Positions 1-7,907 of a DNA stretch of 64,000 nucleotides are shown in pieces; position 1 is the stretch's first letter; every line of letters starts with the position of its first letter. The position numbers and the translations under genes were made by a program. This stretch comes from Athalassotoga sp049965695 (GTDB taxonomy: Bacteria > Thermotogota > Thermotogae > Mesoaciditogales > Mesoaciditogaceae): assembly GCF_049965695.1 (NCBI RefSeq), contig NZ_JBMFWB010000005.1, positions 1 to 64,000 of the forward strand, in the 5' to 3' direction. The notes beneath the pieces were generated by a model. It ran no database searches and was not told the origin of the DNA. It was given only the letters and a program-made list of their open reading frames with translations.

Positions 1-91
1 CTCTTCACTCATCACCATTCACTGATCGAGGCATCATGCCCTCCGCTTAAATTAAATGAACATTCGACTTTTAAATTTATTTAAGTATACA
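1..91 (-). repeat. MITE-like repeat, copy A (one end only, cut by window edge)
   Basis: Read on the minus strand this matches the left part of copies D and E, including the GGGCATGATGCCTCGATCAG stretch and the AGTCGAAT end. The rest of the element lies outside the window. Its end points right and contains TTCGAC (63-68), a 17-nt spacer and TATACA (86-91), an outward promoter-like pair aimed at the Nudix gene at 219. The assignment rests on direct comparison with the other copies in this window. Confidence 0.75.
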
Positions 92-165
92 ATGAGATAA
101 ATGCAAGACAAAAAGCACATTTGTATCTCCGCCTTGAAATGAGGAATTTTAGACGACTTAAATGC

Positions 166-171
166 TATAAT
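166..171 (+). promoter_or_regulatory. extended -10 promoter element upstream of the Nudix gene
   Basis: TATAAT at 166-171 is preceded by TG one base away (TGC-TATAAT), an extended -10. No good -35 lies 16-18 nt upstream. It would start transcription near 178 and give a leader of about 40 nt. The end of repeat copy A (63-91) offers an alternative upstream promoter. Confidence 0.5.
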
Positions 172-218
172 ATCACGGTTGATGTACCTCCAATTTTAAA
201 AAAGGGGCTGGATAAGAG

Positions 219-812
219 ATGGATGAAATGATACTTGTCGTTGCTGCAAAAGACATCAACGAAGTGGTCAAAGAGGAAGGGTTTGTGAATGTACCCATAG
301 AAGAGATAAAAACTTTGACGGAAGAAAAGGGCTTTTTTGTCAAAAGAGATAGAGCCGAATCCGATGAATCTATAAGGCAACTTATACCGTACATCGTGAT
401 GCAAAATTCAGACGATCTCTACCTTATGGTCAAAAGGTTATCAACCCAAACTGAAAAAAGACTTCATGGCATGTACAGCATAGGAATAGGCGGTCACGTT
501 AACGATCAAGATGAAGGCAACACGCCATGGATGAAATTTCTTTCTGGAATGGAAAGAGAGATGAATGAAGAGGTTGTGATAAAGAAATCTTTTGAATGGC
601 CAAAATACATCGGCGTTATAAAAGAAGTAAGTACACCGGTCAACAGAGTCCACCTTGGGATAGTCTTTCAAATAAAGGCTGATATCGAAGGCATAAGAGA
701 AAAAGACAAATTTTCATGGGAATTTGCGAATTTGGCTGACTTGCTTTCAAAGTACGATATGATGGAAAGTTGGTCTAAATACGTGATAGACATGTTAGAT
801 AGCCGTTTGTAA
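219..812 (+). CDS. Nudix (MutT-like) hydrolase of the predicted phosphoesterase type
   Basis: This 197-residue protein is likely a Nudix hydrolase that cleaves a nucleoside-diphosphate-linked substrate, which the sequence does not identify. The core is visible as GIGGHVND (about 89-96) followed by MEREMNEEV (111-119), a REUxEE Nudix helix. A longer than usual insert separates the first glycines from the helix, as in the larger COG4112-like group. The N-terminal 85 residues form a separate lead-in typical of that group. ATG 219 is chosen because AAAGGGG lies 11 nt upstream; a second ATG at 228 is possible but has a worse spacing. A MaoC-type gene follows after 10 nt, probably in the same transcript. 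Confidence 0.75.
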   Translation: MDEMILVVAAKDINEVVKEEGFVNVPIEEIKTLTEEKGFFVKRDRAESDESIRQLIPYIVMQNSDDLYLMVKRLSTQTEKRLHGMYSIGIGGHVNDQDEGNTPWMKFLSGMEREMNEEVVIKKSFEWPKYIGVIKEVSTPVNRVHLGIVFQIKADIEGIREKDKFSWEFANLADLLSKYDMMESWSKYVIDMLDSRL

Positions 813-822
813 AGGAGATCAC

Positions 823-1245
823 ATGGAATTTGAAGATATAAAAACAGGTATGGTTTTCGAGAGTGAAATGATCGTAGATGATAAAATGGTCATTGAATTT
901 GCGAGAATAACTGGAGACGACAATCCGTTGCATATCGATGAAGAATTCGCCAGAAAAACGCAATTCGGAAAGAGAATAGCGCATGGAATGCTCATCGTTT
1001 CTTTGATATCAAAAGTCTTAGGAAGAGATTTCCCAGGACCGGGTACTGTTTACGTCTCGCAAATCGTAAAATTCAGAAAACCAGTTTACGTAGGAGATAC
1101 GGTTAAAATTCACGTTGAAGTTAAAGATAAGAATTCAGACAAAAGGCGACTCTTCCTTTTGACGAACGTTATCGACAACGATAAAGAAGTCATAAACGGA
1201 GAAGCGGAAGTCTACATTCCGCCTAAATTGACAATTGTCAATTGA
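823..1245 (+). CDS. MaoC-like (R)-hydratase, hot-dog fold
   Basis: This 140-residue protein belongs to the MaoC/(R)-specific enoyl-CoA hydratase family. The catalytic D-x4-H pair is present (D32 and H37 in GDDNPLH), followed by the AHGML segment (53-57) usual for the family. It probably hydrates a trans-2-enoyl thioester; the carrier and chain length cannot be read from the sequence. An AAAGGAG ribosome site precedes the ATG. The last codons and the stop fall inside the start of repeat copy B, so the C-terminal LTIVN is repeat-derived. The family fold would be complete just before that point, so the protein is probably functional. Confidence 0.85.
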   Translation: MEFEDIKTGMVFESEMIVDDKMVIEFARITGDDNPLHIDEEFARKTQFGKRIAHGMLIVSLISKVLGRDFPGPGTVYVSQIVKFRKPVYVGDTVKIHVEVKDKNSDKRRLFLLTNVIDNDKEVINGEAEVYIPPKLTIVN

Positions 1246-1334
1246 AAATTGTCAATTCCACGTGCTACGAGTCACGTGCTGTGCAGGTACCTGCCATCGC
1301 TACGATTCGAAATTTGAATTTTGTTTGGTATAAT
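1228..1334 (+). repeat. MITE-like repeat, copy B (left end missing)
   Basis: The segment matches the right half of copy E: an AATTGAAAATTGTCAA stretch, CACGTGCTACGAG, the palindrome GCAGGTACCTGC (1283-1294) and the GATTCGAAATTTGAAT end. The left half found in copies D and E is absent. Its first bases form the end of the MaoC reading frame and its right end is the trpS promoter. It also contains the local palindrome TTGACAATTGTCAA. Confidence 0.8.
1306..1334 (+). promoter_or_regulatory. trpS promoter supplied by the end of repeat copy B
   Basis: TTCGAA (1306-1311), a 17-nt spacer and a perfect TATAAT (1329-1334) form a sigma70-type promoter. The predicted start is near 1341, 22 nt before the GTG of trpS. 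The same TTCGGA-N17-TATAnT arrangement recurs at the ends of the other repeat copies. Confidence 0.75.
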
Positions 1335-1362
1335 ATTGGCAAATGTCGAAGGGAGTTTTAAA

Positions 1363-2349
1363 GTGAAAATACTTAGCGGTATGCGACCAACTGGACATTT
1401 ACACATAGGAAATCTCTTGGGAGCGCTTGATAATTGGGTTAAACTTCAAAACGATGGAAATGAATGTTTCTTCTTCGTTGCGGATTGGCACATGTTAACC
1501 ACGGGCTATGAAGATATTTCCAAACTCTCAGAGATGACGAGAACGTTGGTGCGCGAATATGTTTCATCTGGATTAGATCCACAAAAAAGCGTGATCTTTG
1601 TGCAATCGGCGATAAAAGCGCACGCGGAACTTTTTCTCATTTTGTCGATGATAACTCCATTGGGTAGACTGGAAAGAGTACCAACTTACAAAGAACAATT
1701 GAGAGAATTAAGTGACAGGGAAATAACAACTTTTGGTTTTCTGGGATATCCAGTTCTTATGGCTTCTGATATTCTCATATACGATGCCGACGGAGTACCC
1801 GTTGGGGAAGATCAGACTTATCATCTTGAATTTACACGTGAAATCGCCGAAAAATTCAATTCCATTTACGGCTCAACTCTTAAAGTACCGAAGGCTTTAT
1901 TTTCAAAAATACCAAAATTATCTGGTACAGATGGGCGGAAGATGTCTAAAAGTTATGGTAACGTTATAAACATAGATTCGGATACTCAAGAATTGAAGAA
2001 TAAGATAATGCCTATGCCCACCGATCCGGCAAGGGTACATAAGTATGATCCCGGGACTCCAGAAAAGTGTAACGTTTGGTATTATCATCTTGCCTTTGAA
2101 ACGTCAAAGGAACAACTCGATTACGTTCATTACGGATGCACACATGCAACGATAGGCTGCATCGAATGCAAAAAAATCCTTATGGATAGCATGACGAAAA
2201 AGTTAGGACCTATTTGGGAAAAAATAGCATATTACAAAGCACATGAAGGAGAAATAGACGATATAATTGCAGACGGAAACGAAAAGGCCAAAAAAAGCGC
2301 TGAAATGACGATGGAAAGGGTAAGAAATGCTTTGAACCTTTTATTCTGA
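1363..2349 (+). CDS. trpS: tryptophanyl-tRNA synthetase with iron-sulfur cluster motif
   Basis: This 328-residue class I synthetase charges tRNA-Trp. The HIGH-type motif is HIGN (14-17) and the KMSKS loop is at 193-197. C236, C259, C266 and C269 follow the pattern C-x22-C-x6-C-x2-C. From established knowledge this is the spacing of the [4Fe-4S] site in T. maritima TrpRS, thought to help anticodon recognition. The start is GTG 1363, preceded by GAAGGGAG at 1348-1355. An upstream in-frame TTG at 1321 overlaps the -10 box and would not be transcribed. It is followed after 8 nt by scpA. Confidence 0.95.
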   Translation: MKILSGMRPTGHLHIGNLLGALDNWVKLQNDGNECFFFVADWHMLTTGYEDISKLSEMTRTLVREYVSSGLDPQKSVIFVQSAIKAHAELFLILSMITPLGRLERVPTYKEQLRELSDREITTFGFLGYPVLMASDILIYDADGVPVGEDQTYHLEFTREIAEKFNSIYGSTLKVPKALFSKIPKLSGTDGRKMSKSYGNVINIDSDTQELKNKIMPMPTDPARVHKYDPGTPEKCNVWYYHLAFETSKEQLDYVHYGCTHATIGCIECKKILMDSMTKKLGPIWEKIAYYKAHEGEIDDIIADGNEKAKKSAEMTMERVRNALNLLF

Positions 2350-2357
2350 GGTGATAA

Positions 2358-3038
2358 ATGGATATAAATTTTCATTCCGGCAACTTTGAAGGATCTTTTG
2401 ATTTGTTACTTTTTCTCGTCAGAAAGCACAAAATGAATCCGCTTGATCTTAAAATATCAGAGATAACTGATGAGTTTGTCGCGTACGTTGAAGGAATGGA
2501 CAAGGTGGATATAGAAACAACTTCGGATTTCATATTGATGGCATCTACCTTGATGGAGATAAAATCCAGGATGCTTTTAAGCCCTTCGCGTGAGGTTATC
2601 GAAAAGCAAGAGGAAATCGCAAAACAACTTTACGAATACTCTCTGCTTAAGAAAACGACAGAAAAGGTTGAAAGTTTTTACGATCTCCATGTGAAGGAAT
2701 TTGATATATCAATTTTGCCGTCTTTTTCCCGTGAAATGAATGATTCACTGCCTTCAACTTTCATCAAAATACTCAACTCTGTTAGGCAAGAGATGAATTT
2801 GAGAAAAAGGGTTTACAGGATAACTAAAGACTTTTACTCTTTATCGAAGAAAATTGAAATGGTTAAATCGCTTATCATCAAAAGTAGAAGAATGAGAATA
2901 CGCGATATAATCGGAATGTCAGAGGACAAACTTGAAGCAGTTGTTACTTTTGTGACGATTCTTGAACTTCTAAGGTTGAATTTCATATTCATCGATTCGG
3001 AAGAGACAGTGGTTATAAATGAAGCATATCATGGCTGA
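2358..3038 (+). CDS. scpA: segregation and condensation protein A
   Basis: ScpA is the kleisin subunit of the SMC-ScpAB condensin that compacts and segregates the chromosome. The 226-residue protein opens with the family signature (FEGSFDLLLFLV, 10-21; the usual proline after FEG is serine here). It ends in the winged-helix part that binds the SMC head. GAGGTGAT precedes ATG 2358. The scpB start lies inside its 3' end, the usual scpA-scpB arrangement, so the two are translationally coupled. Confidence 0.95.
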   Translation: MDINFHSGNFEGSFDLLLFLVRKHKMNPLDLKISEITDEFVAYVEGMDKVDIETTSDFILMASTLMEIKSRMLLSPSREVIEKQEEIAKQLYEYSLLKKTTEKVESFYDLHVKEFDISILPSFSREMNDSLPSTFIKILNSVRQEMNLRKRVYRITKDFYSLSKKIEMVKSLIIKSRRMRIRDIIGMSEDKLEAVVTFVTILELLRLNFIFIDSEETVVINEAYHG

Positions 3039-3567
3039 GGTTGAGGCTTTGATCATGAGCGGTCATGGCCTTGCAATTCAGGATATCATTAGATTATCTG
3101 GAAGGAACAGAAATGAAATTCTTGAAACCATCGATCAATTACAGGAAGCGTATTCACATGATGATCATGGAATAGAACTCAAAAACGTGGCGGGTAAATA
3201 CTCTTTTTTTACAAAAAACGAGTATTTTGATCTGGTTTCCAAGATAAGAAAAAAATCTGTAAGCGAGATCACCAATTCTCAGATGCAAGTGCTTGCGATA
3301 GTTGCTTACAATCAACCGTTGACACTAAAAGAAATGGAGAAATTCAGGGGAAGCGCATGTACAAATCAGATCAAAGAACTCATATCCATGGGTTTGATCA
3401 AGAGAAAGAGAGATAAAACAAAAAAGGGAAATCCGTACTTTTACGTGACGACTGAGAATTTTTTAAAAGCGCTTGGAATATCGAGTTTGTCCGATCTTAA
3501 GGAGGATCTTGTTGAGAATACAGAAATATCTGAGGATGTGCGGAATAACATCACGCCGGAAATCTGA
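3019..3567 (+). CDS. scpB: segregation and condensation protein B
   Basis: ScpB is the winged-helix dimer partner of ScpA in the SMC complex. The 182-residue protein shows the family layout: an N-terminal wHTH (VEALIMSGHG onward) and a second wHTH with LAIVAYNQPLT (about 95-105) and the R-G-S segment after it. It overlaps scpA by 20 nt. ATG 3019 or ATG 3031 (MAEVEAL) could be the start; neither has a strong ribosome site, which fits translational coupling. The rluB start lies inside its 3' end. Confidence 0.93.
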   Translation: MKHIMAEVEALIMSGHGLAIQDIIRLSGRNRNEILETIDQLQEAYSHDDHGIELKNVAGKYSFFTKNEYFDLVSKIRKKSVSEITNSQMQVLAIVAYNQPLTLKEMEKFRGSACTNQIKELISMGLIKRKRDKTKKGNPYFYVTTENFLKALGISSLSDLKEDLVENTEISEDVRNNITPEI

Positions 3568-4267
3568 AATGCTTGTTAAGTCAGGAAAAGTCAGCGTAAA
3601 TGGATTTGTCACGTACGATTACATCGACGTTTCAAGTGAAGATGACGTTCGAGTTGAAGGAAAAAAGGTCTCTTTTAAAAGTAAAGTATATTACATGTTT
3701 AACAAACCAAGAGGATATATAACCACCAAAAACGATCCTCAAGGTCGAAAGACGATCTTCGATCTTTTAAATATAGAATGCGACGTTTTCCCAATCGGAA
3801 GGCTTGACACTGATACTGAAGGCCTTTTGCTTTTGACTAATGATGGAGATCTTGCCCAGAAATTGCTACATCCGAGATACGAAGTGCCAAGGATCTATGA
3901 GGCTGTAATTAATTCTCAAATCGATAACGGTCAGATAGAAGATTTAAAAGGTGGAATTTCCCTCCCATATGGTTACACGGCGAAAATGAAGGTGAAAATT
4001 TTGTCTGTCGATGATAAAAGTACTAAAATCAGAATAGAGATAAAAGAAGGGAAAAAGAGAGAAATTCGAAGGGCATTCAAATTTCTGGGTCATCCAATCG
4101 TTTCACTCAAAAGAATTTCTTTTGGTCCTATAAAAATAGACTCCCATCTTAAAGCAGGTGAATACAGGATGTTGAATGATTTTGAGATAAAGCAATTGAT
4201 CGAATACGTTAAAACAGAAAATGAGACCCAAAACGGGTCTCATCGTAAAACTGTTGAGGGGGGATAG
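3512..4267 (+). CDS. rluB: 23S rRNA pseudouridine synthase, RluB/RsuA family
   Basis: This protein converts a uridine in 23S rRNA (RluB class, helix 89 region) to pseudouridine. It has an N-terminal S4 RNA-binding domain (MRIQKYLRMCGITSRRKSEM, 1-20) and the catalytic GRLDTDTEGLLL motif with D99. The start is TTG 3512: a strong AAGGAGG at 3499-3505 sits 6 nt upstream and the protein then begins exactly at the S4 domain, giving 251 residues. It overlaps scpB by 56 nt, in line with the common scpA-scpB-rluB cluster. Its last codons run through a perfect hairpin (4222-4242) and give an unusual Gly/Glu-rich tail. Confidence 0.92.
   Translation: MRIQKYLRMCGITSRRKSEMLVKSGKVSVNGFVTYDYIDVSSEDDVRVEGKKVSFKSKVYYMFNKPRGYITTKNDPQGRKTIFDLLNIECDVFPIGRLDTDTEGLLLLTNDGDLAQKLLHPRYEVPRIYEAVINSQIDNGQIEDLKGGISLPYGYTAKMKVKILSVDDKSTKIRIEIKEGKKREIRRAFKFLGHPIVSLKRISFGPIKIDSHLKAGEYRMLNDFEIKQLIEYVKTENETQNGSHRKTVEGG
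4222..4242 (+). other. perfect hairpin at the 3' end of rluB
   Basis: TGAGACCC (4222-4229) and GGGTCTCA (4235-4242) pair around a 5-nt loop, just before the rluB stop. No T run follows on the + strand, so it is not a canonical intrinsic terminator in that direction. It may act as an mRNA 3'-end stabiliser or weak terminator ahead of the TPR gene. Confidence 0.5.
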
Positions 4268-4375
4268 GGGGTATCCACTGTCAGATAGATGATAGCATAT
4301 CGATTATGTCTTTTTGGTTATGTAATAAACAAAATGTTGTGAAAATATAGTTGCTTTGGAAAGGAGAATAGATTT

Positions 4376-6604
4376 ATGAAAAAAAATATTTTCATCCTCT
4401 TCATCTTTTTAAGTCTCTTTGTCTATTCATCAGTTTCATTTGCAATGCCTGTAGATCAAAATGGCATAAACATGCTTATAGGTGCTCAGAACAGCGTCGA
4501 ATTGTACAGAGAATATGGAGATGTGTCCGGCCTTAATCAAGCCATAGCGCAAATGAACCTTTTTCTTTCTCAGTACACCGAGCCATCTCAATATGTCGGC
4601 CAGGCTTATGAAACTTTAGGTGATGCCTATTATCTCCTCAAAAATTATCCACAGGCTATAAAATCTTACGGTATGGCTGTCCAGTACCTTCCAGAGAATT
4701 CTGCCGATTACGAATATTCGGTTTATTCTTTGGGATACTCTTACATGGAAAGCGGAGACAGTTCAAATGCCATAAAATATTTCTCAATGCTTTACACGTC
4801 TCAAACTTACGGTGATGAAGCAAAGGTACTTGTCGGAGGAATATATTTCAATCTTGGTCAGTATTCACAGGCTACCTCTGTTTTGAACACAGTTCAGTCG
4901 AATCAATGGAAAGCATGGGCTTATTATTACAAAGGAAGAGTCAATTTCAATCTTGGAAATTATTCTCAAGCCATTTCTGATTTTCAACAGGTCCTGCAAT
5001 ACACCAGCGATTTAAATGTTATTGAGCCGTCTGTTTACTATCAATCTTACTCTTATTTGAATTCGGGTAAAATTCAAAATGCCATAGACACCGCTTCCAA
5101 CGCTCTAAAATCTTATTCTCCTACGACTTGGACTTTTGATCTTTACATGATCCTCGGCCAATCTTATTACGAAAATGGCCAGTACAAAGAAGCAATAGCC
5201 ACTTTTCAAAACGCCTCTCAGATTCAACATGGCACTTCAAGTTATTACGCTTTAAATGCCAAAGCATGGGCTGAGTATAAGATGGGAAATTACACGGATG
5301 CGATATCCGATTGGGAGAATGTGCTTAACAATTCCACAAATTTGGAATTGGCCTTCAATGCAGGCATCAATGCAGGCAACACGTTAAGAGAAAATAAGAA
5401 TTTCAACAGTGCCGTTACTCTTTACAAACAGATGGAGACTAAATTTCAATCTTACATAAATCAGATAAATCTTGAAGAAGGAAAGACTTACCTTGAAAGT
5501 GGAAATTACCAGCAAGCCACAACGATATTCACAAATCTCTCAAAACTTTCGGAACCGCTGAAAGATTCTGCGATATACTGGCTTGCTTACACGTACAATC
5601 TTGAAAGCAATTATTCTCTTGCCATTTCAACTTTGTCAGGTCTTATACAAACGACTCAGAGTTCTGATACAAAAGCAAATGCTTACATGCTTGAAGGTGA
5701 CATTTACGCAAAGGCCTCTCAATACGTTAATGCCATAAATGCATACAAAAATGCGATAAATTTTGGTAATCAAACGACAAAACTTTCAGCCGAATATAAC
5801 CTTGGCTTGATGTACTATAACAATTCTGACTATAAAGACGCGATAAATCAATTTTCTTACGCGATAAACAACAGAATCACCGATCCAAACACTGCTCTTA
5901 ACGCGGCTTATTATCTCAGTCAATTGTACGTTAATTTGAAAGATTATAATTCTGCGATAGCAACCTACGATTGGATTGCGAAATATGATTTTCAGGATAT
6001 TTACAGATCATCCATTTACGTGCTTAAAGCCATCGCAATGGGCAAACTTGGTCTTTACGCACAGATACCCGCTTACGTCGATTCGATATTGCAGGCATAT
6101 CCAAACGTATCTACAAAAAATGATTTGCTTTATTACAAGGCAAATGCTTACATGAAGACAAACGATCTTTCGAAGGCTTTTTCCATAGCGACCTCTCTTT
6201 CAAATCAGAACACTTCGAATGATGCAAAAGGCGGCATACTTTACATAGAAGCGAAGTACTACCAATCGATAAACGATATTAAGAATACCGAAAAATATTT
6301 AAAAGATGTTTACATGTTGTATCCATCAAGCAGCGCAGCACCAAATGCAGCCTACGATCTTGGAAATCTTTTCTATTCTTTGCATGATTATTCAAATGCA
6401 AAAGATGCGTTTTTTGCGCTTGTGTCTCTTTTCCCGTCAGATCAAAGAGTACCCGAAGCGCTCTATTACATAGGCCTTTCTTATGAAAATATCGGTCAGG
6501 CAAGTAATGCCATACAAGTTTACAATTCTTTGGTCTCGAAATTTCCAAACTCACCTTATTCATCCAAAGCTCAAGCCAGACTTTCTGTGCTTGAAAAGCG
6601 GTGA
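4376..6604 (+). CDS. secreted TPR-repeat protein
   Basis: This 742-residue protein has a signal peptide (basic MKKN, hydrophobic core, SVSFA cleavage region near 24). Nearly the whole remainder is tetratricopeptide repeats, recognisable from recurring A-Y-Y-x-L-G-x-Y and Y-x-x-A-I spacing. The last repeats (DLGNLFYSLHDYSNAKDAFF and the FPNSPYSSKAQ segment) resemble YbgF/BamD-type repeats. It probably acts outside the inner membrane as a protein-interaction scaffold; no partner can be named. AAAGGAG precedes ATG 4376. A secreted beta-rich protein is coupled directly downstream, which suggests a shared envelope role. The 108 nt upstream contain no promoter I could call confidently. Confidence 0.85.
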   Translation: MKKNIFILFIFLSLFVYSSVSFAMPVDQNGINMLIGAQNSVELYREYGDVSGLNQAIAQMNLFLSQYTEPSQYVGQAYETLGDAYYLLKNYPQAIKSYGMAVQYLPENSADYEYSVYSLGYSYMESGDSSNAIKYFSMLYTSQTYGDEAKVLVGGIYFNLGQYSQATSVLNTVQSNQWKAWAYYYKGRVNFNLGNYSQAISDFQQVLQYTSDLNVIEPSVYYQSYSYLNSGKIQNAIDTASNALKSYSPTTWTFDLYMILGQSYYENGQYKEAIATFQNASQIQHGTSSYYALNAKAWAEYKMGNYTDAISDWENVLNNSTNLELAFNAGINAGNTLRENKNFNSAVTLYKQMETKFQSYINQINLEEGKTYLESGNYQQATTIFTNLSKLSEPLKDSAIYWLAYTYNLESNYSLAISTLSGLIQTTQSSDTKANAYMLEGDIYAKASQYVNAINAYKNAINFGNQTTKLSAEYNLGLMYYNNSDYKDAINQFSYAINNRITDPNTALNAAYYLSQLYVNLKDYNSAIATYDWIAKYDFQDIYRSSIYVLKAIAMGKLGLYAQIPAYVDSILQAYPNVSTKNDLLYYKANAYMKTNDLSKAFSIATSLSNQNTSNDAKGGILYIEAKYYQSINDIKNTEKYLKDVYMLYPSSSAAPNAAYDLGNLFYSLHDYSNAKDAFFALVSLFPSDQRVPEALYYIGLSYENIGQASNAIQVYNSLVSKFPNSPYSSKAQARLSVLEKR

Positions 6605-7668
6605 AACTGATGAAAATTCTGTACTTTTTCATTCTGATCTGTGGATTGAGTACGTTGATTTTGGCCGTACCTATAAATCTTGAGATAAACGCAAATTATT
6701 ACTCCCACACGCTTGAGTTTACCGGCACTTTTGCGGCAACGAATGTTGGCGTTAACCTGATCCCTAAAAACTTCGTTTCATCACAAATTTCGACTTCATC
6801 TTCTGTGACCGGAGTTTCTTTTCTTATAATTCAACCTATAAGAAATAACTTTGCATTTTCGACATTCAATGGTACAAATTTTCCTGCCAAAACTTTCCAA
6901 AAAAGTCAATACAATTTCTCCGTAGATAATTCAAGTGAAATAGGTTTGAATTTTGAAACGCCTATTCTCTCGGGATTGATGAATTACAACTATAATGAAG
7001 CAAAATTGTCGAATTTGTCCCTGGGTTTCAACATAGGACCACTTTCAACGCTCGGCTTTGTGAATCCAAAGGGTTCAAGCATCTTGCTTACATTTCTGAA
7101 CGGGTTTTCCGTTGAAGGCAATTTGACAGATCAATCCACTACATCGATAAGCGCAAATCTGCCAATTAACCTTGGAAGTTTTATTTTCGACATCGGAGGA
7201 CGTTACATCGTGCCGTCGCAATTTAAGCCTAAATTGTATGCTTTTTACATGGGTAATGATTTGATACCTTACGCCATGTACGATACGGAATCGACACCGA
7301 CGATCACCGCCGGTCTGAATTCAAGTGCCTTTTCATTTTACGGTAAAATGACTCTTGTTTCAACGCCACTTTATTCAATTGGTTCGAGTTACAGAAGTCC
7401 TTTAGGCATTTTTGGAGCAGATTTTTCAATTCAGTCATCACAAAATTACTGGGTTGATGGAAATTTCAGTTCCATACCTTTTGGATTGAGTTTCTTGCAA
7501 TTTGGTATAGGTGGTGATGTAAAATTAGAAAGTAGCGGTATTTATCTTTTTAACATTTACACTTTGGCGAATTTAAATGTGTTTTCTACGAACGTCGAAA
7601 GTTGGTTTGGCCTTCGCGGTGAAGGTGGAGCACCTGTTTATTATTACGGAATGGATGTGAACTTTTGA
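6601..7668 (+). CDS. secreted beta-rich protein, possible outer-envelope barrel
   Basis: I do not recognise a named family for this 355-residue protein. It starts with a signal peptide (hydrophobic YFFILICGLSTLILA, cleavage near 22). The mature part is rich in Ser, Gly, Asn and aromatic residues in alternating patterns typical of beta strands, and it ends in aspartate-valine-asparagine-phenylalanine. A C-terminal phenylalanine is common in outer-membrane barrels. GTG 6601 overlaps the stop of the TPR gene (GTGA); ATG 6610 is an alternative start. Co-translation with the TPR protein suggests they work together, but this is inference. Confidence 0.65.
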   Translation: MKLMKILYFFILICGLSTLILAVPINLEINANYYSHTLEFTGTFAATNVGVNLIPKNFVSSQISTSSSVTGVSFLIIQPIRNNFAFSTFNGTNFPAKTFQKSQYNFSVDNSSEIGLNFETPILSGLMNYNYNEAKLSNLSLGFNIGPLSTLGFVNPKGSSILLTFLNGFSVEGNLTDQSTTSISANLPINLGSFIFDIGGRYIVPSQFKPKLYAFYMGNDLIPYAMYDTESTPTITAGLNSSAFSFYGKMTLVSTPLYSIGSSYRSPLGIFGADFSIQSSQNYWVDGNFSSIPFGLSFLQFGIGGDVKLESSGIYLFNIYTLANLNVFSTNVESWFGLRGEGGAPVYYYGMDVNF

Positions 7669-7907
7669 GTGCACTGGAATACGATCTTTACGTTAAAATC
7701 GATGAATCTGACATTCATATGGTCAATTACATGCTTGAGGCCGAAGACAACCTTTTGAACGTGAGAAATATCGATTCGAAATCAAATCTTTTGAAAATAG
7801 TCGTAGTGGATACTGATCTTCCGGATATGCTGAAATTGTTAAATTATTTGAAAGATGAACTTCATCTTGAAGTGGTGAAATATGGGCCGAGTCTTGGAGT
7901 TCTTTAG
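7665..7907 (+). CDS. small DUF4911-like protein
   Basis: This is an 80-residue protein of unknown function resembling the small DUF4911 proteins found in Thermotogae and Firmicutes. It shows a beta-alpha-beta pattern with a conserved-looking EAEDNLLNVRN segment (26-36) and no catalytic motif. TTG 7665 overlaps the stop of the preceding gene (TTGA), and its own 3' end overlaps the HAD gene by 26 nt. The tight packing supports a real gene. Confidence 0.7.
   Translation: MSALEYDLYVKIDESDIHMVNYMLEAEDNLLNVRNIDSKSNLLKIVVVDTDLPDMLKLLNYLKDELHLEVVKYGPSLGVL

Noticed and set aside
1301..1320. tRNA T-loop-like GATTCGAAAT
   Set aside because: No acceptor or anticodon stems surround it, and the same bases recur at the repeat ends as part of the inverted end.
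4222..4267. Intrinsic terminator after rluB
   Set aside because: The hairpin is perfect but lies inside the coding sequence and is not followed by a T run on the + strand.
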